Below the pieces are notes generated by a model. The model ran no database searches and had not been told where the DNA came from. It saw only the letters and a list, made by a program, of their open reading frames with translations. From Phormidesmis sp963789215 (GTDB lineage Bacteria > Cyanobacteriota > Cyanobacteriia > Phormidesmidales > Phormidesmidaceae), in assembly GCA_963789215.1 (NCBI GenBank), contig CAWBJY010000015.1, positions 205,251 through 269,250 of the forward strand: a stretch of 64,000 nt of DNA, given 5' to 3'. Position numbers and translations under genes: made by a program. Positions 63,947-64,000 of the stretch are shown in pieces; position 1 is the first letter of the stretch; each line of letters starts with the position of its first letter.

Positions 63947-64000
63947 ATGGAACCTTCTAATAAAGCTCTGAGCAAAGTCCTAATCTACGACACTACGCTC
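63947..64000 (+). CDS. citramalate / 2-isopropylmalate synthase-like protein, start only
   Basis: The last 18 codons, starting at ATG 63947 and running off the right edge in frame, give MEPSNKALSKVLIYDTTL. The YDTTL element is the first strand of HMGL-type TIM-barrel synthases (citramalate synthase CimA, isopropylmalate synthase LeuA). Too short to separate the two; CimA is favoured because the IYDTTL context is typical of it. Confidence 0.55.
   Translation, partial: MEPSNKALSKVLIYDTTL

Overview
The window looks like chromosomal DNA of a cyanobacterium. The palindrome GCGATCGC (the cyanobacterial HIP1 element) recurs throughout. The genes include cyanobacterial families: an Rre1/Ycf29-like regulator, urtABCDE, cynABDS, paired gltB/gltD, and AAA-like/LRR signalling modules. 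Codon use and gene style fit a Leptolyngbya- or Synechococcus PCC 7335-like organism, but the genus cannot be fixed from sequence alone.

Layout. 0-8.4 kb is mostly housekeeping: the 5' end of dnaX (runs off the left edge), a SAM hydrolase, a thioredoxin-like ferredoxin, a NarL-type response regulator, tRNA-Thr(TGT), a Rieske protein, Mrp and RodA. 8.5-16 kb has a histidine kinase divergent from an AraC-output response regulator, then the cyanate operon cynA-cynB-cynD-cynS and an unrecognised 338-residue gene. 17.5-24.1 kb is urease cluster 1 (ureA-B-G-D-E-F, a DMT transporter on the opposite strand, ureC), followed by an orphan UrtA-like lipoprotein. 26.3-29.1 kb has aliphatic amidase, an FmdB zinc ribbon and formamidase. 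29.6-34.9 kb is urtABCDE on the minus strand. 35.7-40.3 kb has a MetX-like hydrolase and urease cluster 2 (ureA-B-C-D, a divergent paralogue). 40.5-44.5 kb is a three-gene minus-strand operon built from cyanobacterial signalling modules, ending in a membrane protein with a periplasmic-binding-protein domain. 45.1-51.3 kb is gltB (with a one-base frameshift) and gltD. 51.5-56.7 kb has an antiporter, universal stress protein, acetyltransferase, cytochrome P450 and a GDSL hydrolase. 56.7-60.3 kb is a broken LRR-Roc-COR-TIR (ROCO) gene with several frameshifts. 60.9-63.5 kb is an ABC-2 exporter pair. The last 54 bases are the start of a citramalate/isopropylmalate synthase-like gene.

How it works together. 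From about 9 to 51 kb the window is largely a nitrogen-scavenging island. Cyanate, urea, short amides and formamide are imported and broken down to ammonium, and GltB/GltD takes ammonium (through glutamine) into glutamate. Exact NtcA-type motifs (GTA-N8-TAC) lie upstream of urtA and fmdA with a correctly spaced TAN3T -10 box, and others lie in the amiE and ureC upstream regions, so global nitrogen control is likely.

The DNA also carries an unusual number of short direct tandem duplications (12-16 bp, most often 15 bp, 2-7 copies) at gene borders. In both ureD genes they are inside the 5' coding sequence. The most novel-looking items are the 40.5-44.5 kb sensor-like operon, the degraded ROCO-TIR gene, the second urease, and the CxxC-containing N-terminal extension on CynA.
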